A stretch of 64,000 nucleotides of DNA from Halolamina sediminis (GTDB taxonomy: Archaea; Halobacteriota; Halobacteria; Halobacteriales; Haloferacaceae), in NCBI RefSeq assembly GCF_001282785.1, contig NZ_CVUA01000001.1:1240001-1304000 (forward strand), given 5' to 3'. Under the pieces are notes generated by a model. The model did not search any database, had not been told where the DNA came from, and was given only the letters and a program-made list of their open reading frames with translations. A program made the position numbers and the translations under genes. Of the stretch, positions 63,437-64,000 are shown in pieces. Each line of letters begins with the position of its first letter. Positions within the stretch are counted from its first letter, which is position 1.

Positions 63437-64000
63437 ATGGATCGGCGGACGCTCCTGCGGAACTGTGCCGTGCTGGGGGCGGCAGGCCTGAGCGGCTGCA
63501 GCGGGCTGGCGGGTCGATCGGCCGCCCCCGACACCGACTCACCGACGCGTTCCCCGACTGCGACTGCCTCACCAACGTCGACGCGGACGGAGACGGCGAC
63601 GCCGGAACCGATGGCCGAGTTCTTGGACGAACTCGTCGGCGCGATCGACCGCGAGACCGAGGACTGGGACGAGGGCGTCAGTGTGGACGACGTCTCGGAG
63701 AGCTTCGTCGCGACGCTCCGTGACGACGACGGCTACACCGACAACGGGCTCGCCTTCCTCGATCGGTTAGAGACCGTCTCGGAGTCGTTGGAGATGCGGA
63801 ACGCTGCCCGGACCGCGGCCTCGGTCGCCGCGTTCGATTCGATCTCGGACGGCGATCTCGCGACGGTGGACCGATGGCTGGCTTTGCCGACCGGCTTTCA
63901 GAGGGGAGCGTTCATGGCGACGTCGTACCCCCCGACCGGCGCGATCGCGGGCGCCCTCGTCGACTCGTCGGGGGACGGAATGCGGGACGGGTTCCTGCTC
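63437..64000 (+). CDS. Tat-exported lipoprotein of unknown function, cut by window end
   Basis: At least 188 residues are present and the frame runs off the window. It starts MDRRTLLRNCAVLGAAGLSGC, a twin-arginine signal with lipobox, and continues with the usual Thr/Ser/Pro linker and an acidic helical domain (FLDELVGAIDRETEDWDEG). It is lipid-anchored outside the membrane. No enzyme motif is visible in the visible part. Confidence 0.75.
   Translation, partial: MDRRTLLRNCAVLGAAGLSGCSGLAGRSAAPDTDSPTRSPTATASPTSTRTETATPEPMAEFLDELVGAIDRETEDWDEGVSVDDVSESFVATLRDDDGYTDNGLAFLDRLETVSESLEMRNAARTAASVAAFDSISDGDLATVDRWLALPTGFQRGAFMATSYPPTGAIAGALVDSSGDGMRDGFLL

Noticed and set aside
1-64000. CRISPR arrays, tRNA or rRNA genes
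   Set aside because: No regularly spaced direct repeats of the right size and no recognisable tRNA cloverleaf or rRNA sequence were seen by eye; a dedicated scan such as tRNAscan would be needed to exclude a tRNA.

Overview
The window comes from the chromosome of a haloarchaeon (class Halobacteria). The proteins are strongly acidic and most of the DNA is GC-rich. Many genes start about 25-28 nt downstream of a TATA-like element with no ribosome binding site, as expected for leaderless archaeal transcripts. Several genes are typically archaeal or haloarchaeal: an Lhr-type helicase, an MBF1 with zinc ribbon, a HalOD1 protein, two-subunit KorAB, Mch, an archaeal-type TpiA, and Tat lipoproteins with haloarchaeal signal sequences.

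Region 1 (1-13.8 kb) is a catabolic cluster for peptides, amides or hydantoin-like compounds. It holds two Asp/Glu-hydantoin racemase paralogues (one cut by the window edge), a five-gene peptide/nickel-type ABC importer, two M28-family hydrolases with an unusual active-site motif, a luciferase-like flavin oxidoreductase and an amidase-signature enzyme. Uptake by the transporter followed by hydrolysis and racemisation is the simplest reading.

Region 2 (14.1-17.0 kb) is a compact operon around ApbE (flavin transferase): a tiny ORF, an acidic His-containing exported protein, ApbE, a small TSP3-like calcium-binding exported protein and a haem-b/ferric-reductase-like membrane protein. A convergent two-winged-helix regulator and a three-helix membrane protein follow. 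This looks like an extracytoplasmic redox module.

Region 3 (17.3-25.7 kb) is a nested mobile region. A DDE transposase gene is split at 18.04/24.57 kb by a 6.5-kb element with 7-bp target duplications and imperfect terminal inverted repeats; removing it restores one reading frame. The element carries its own transposase plus a passenger block: RND/MMPL exporter, winged-helix regulator, small membrane protein and CopD-like membrane protein.

Region 4 (25.7-36 kb) is accessory and visibly less GC-rich: HtpX, a HalOD1 protein, three TetR-family regulators, four related 20-bp palindromes over promoters, a MATE exporter in an operon with a degenerate prenyl-synthase-like protein and a TFIIB-like protein lacking its zinc ribbon, then a CBS-HEPN fusion.

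Region 5 (36-64 kb) is mostly core chromosome: Lhr helicase, M20 amidohydrolase, aroA, a phosphodiesterase-type hydrolase, aroC, a CAP-domain/PKD-domain secreted pair, korAB with an Lrp-like regulator, an MFS transporter, dinB, tpiA, MBF1, a methyltransferase, a histidine kinase, an HxlR regulator, a GTPBP1-like GTPase, mch and a truncated Tat lipoprotein gene at the edge. No tRNA, rRNA or CRISPR array was recognised.
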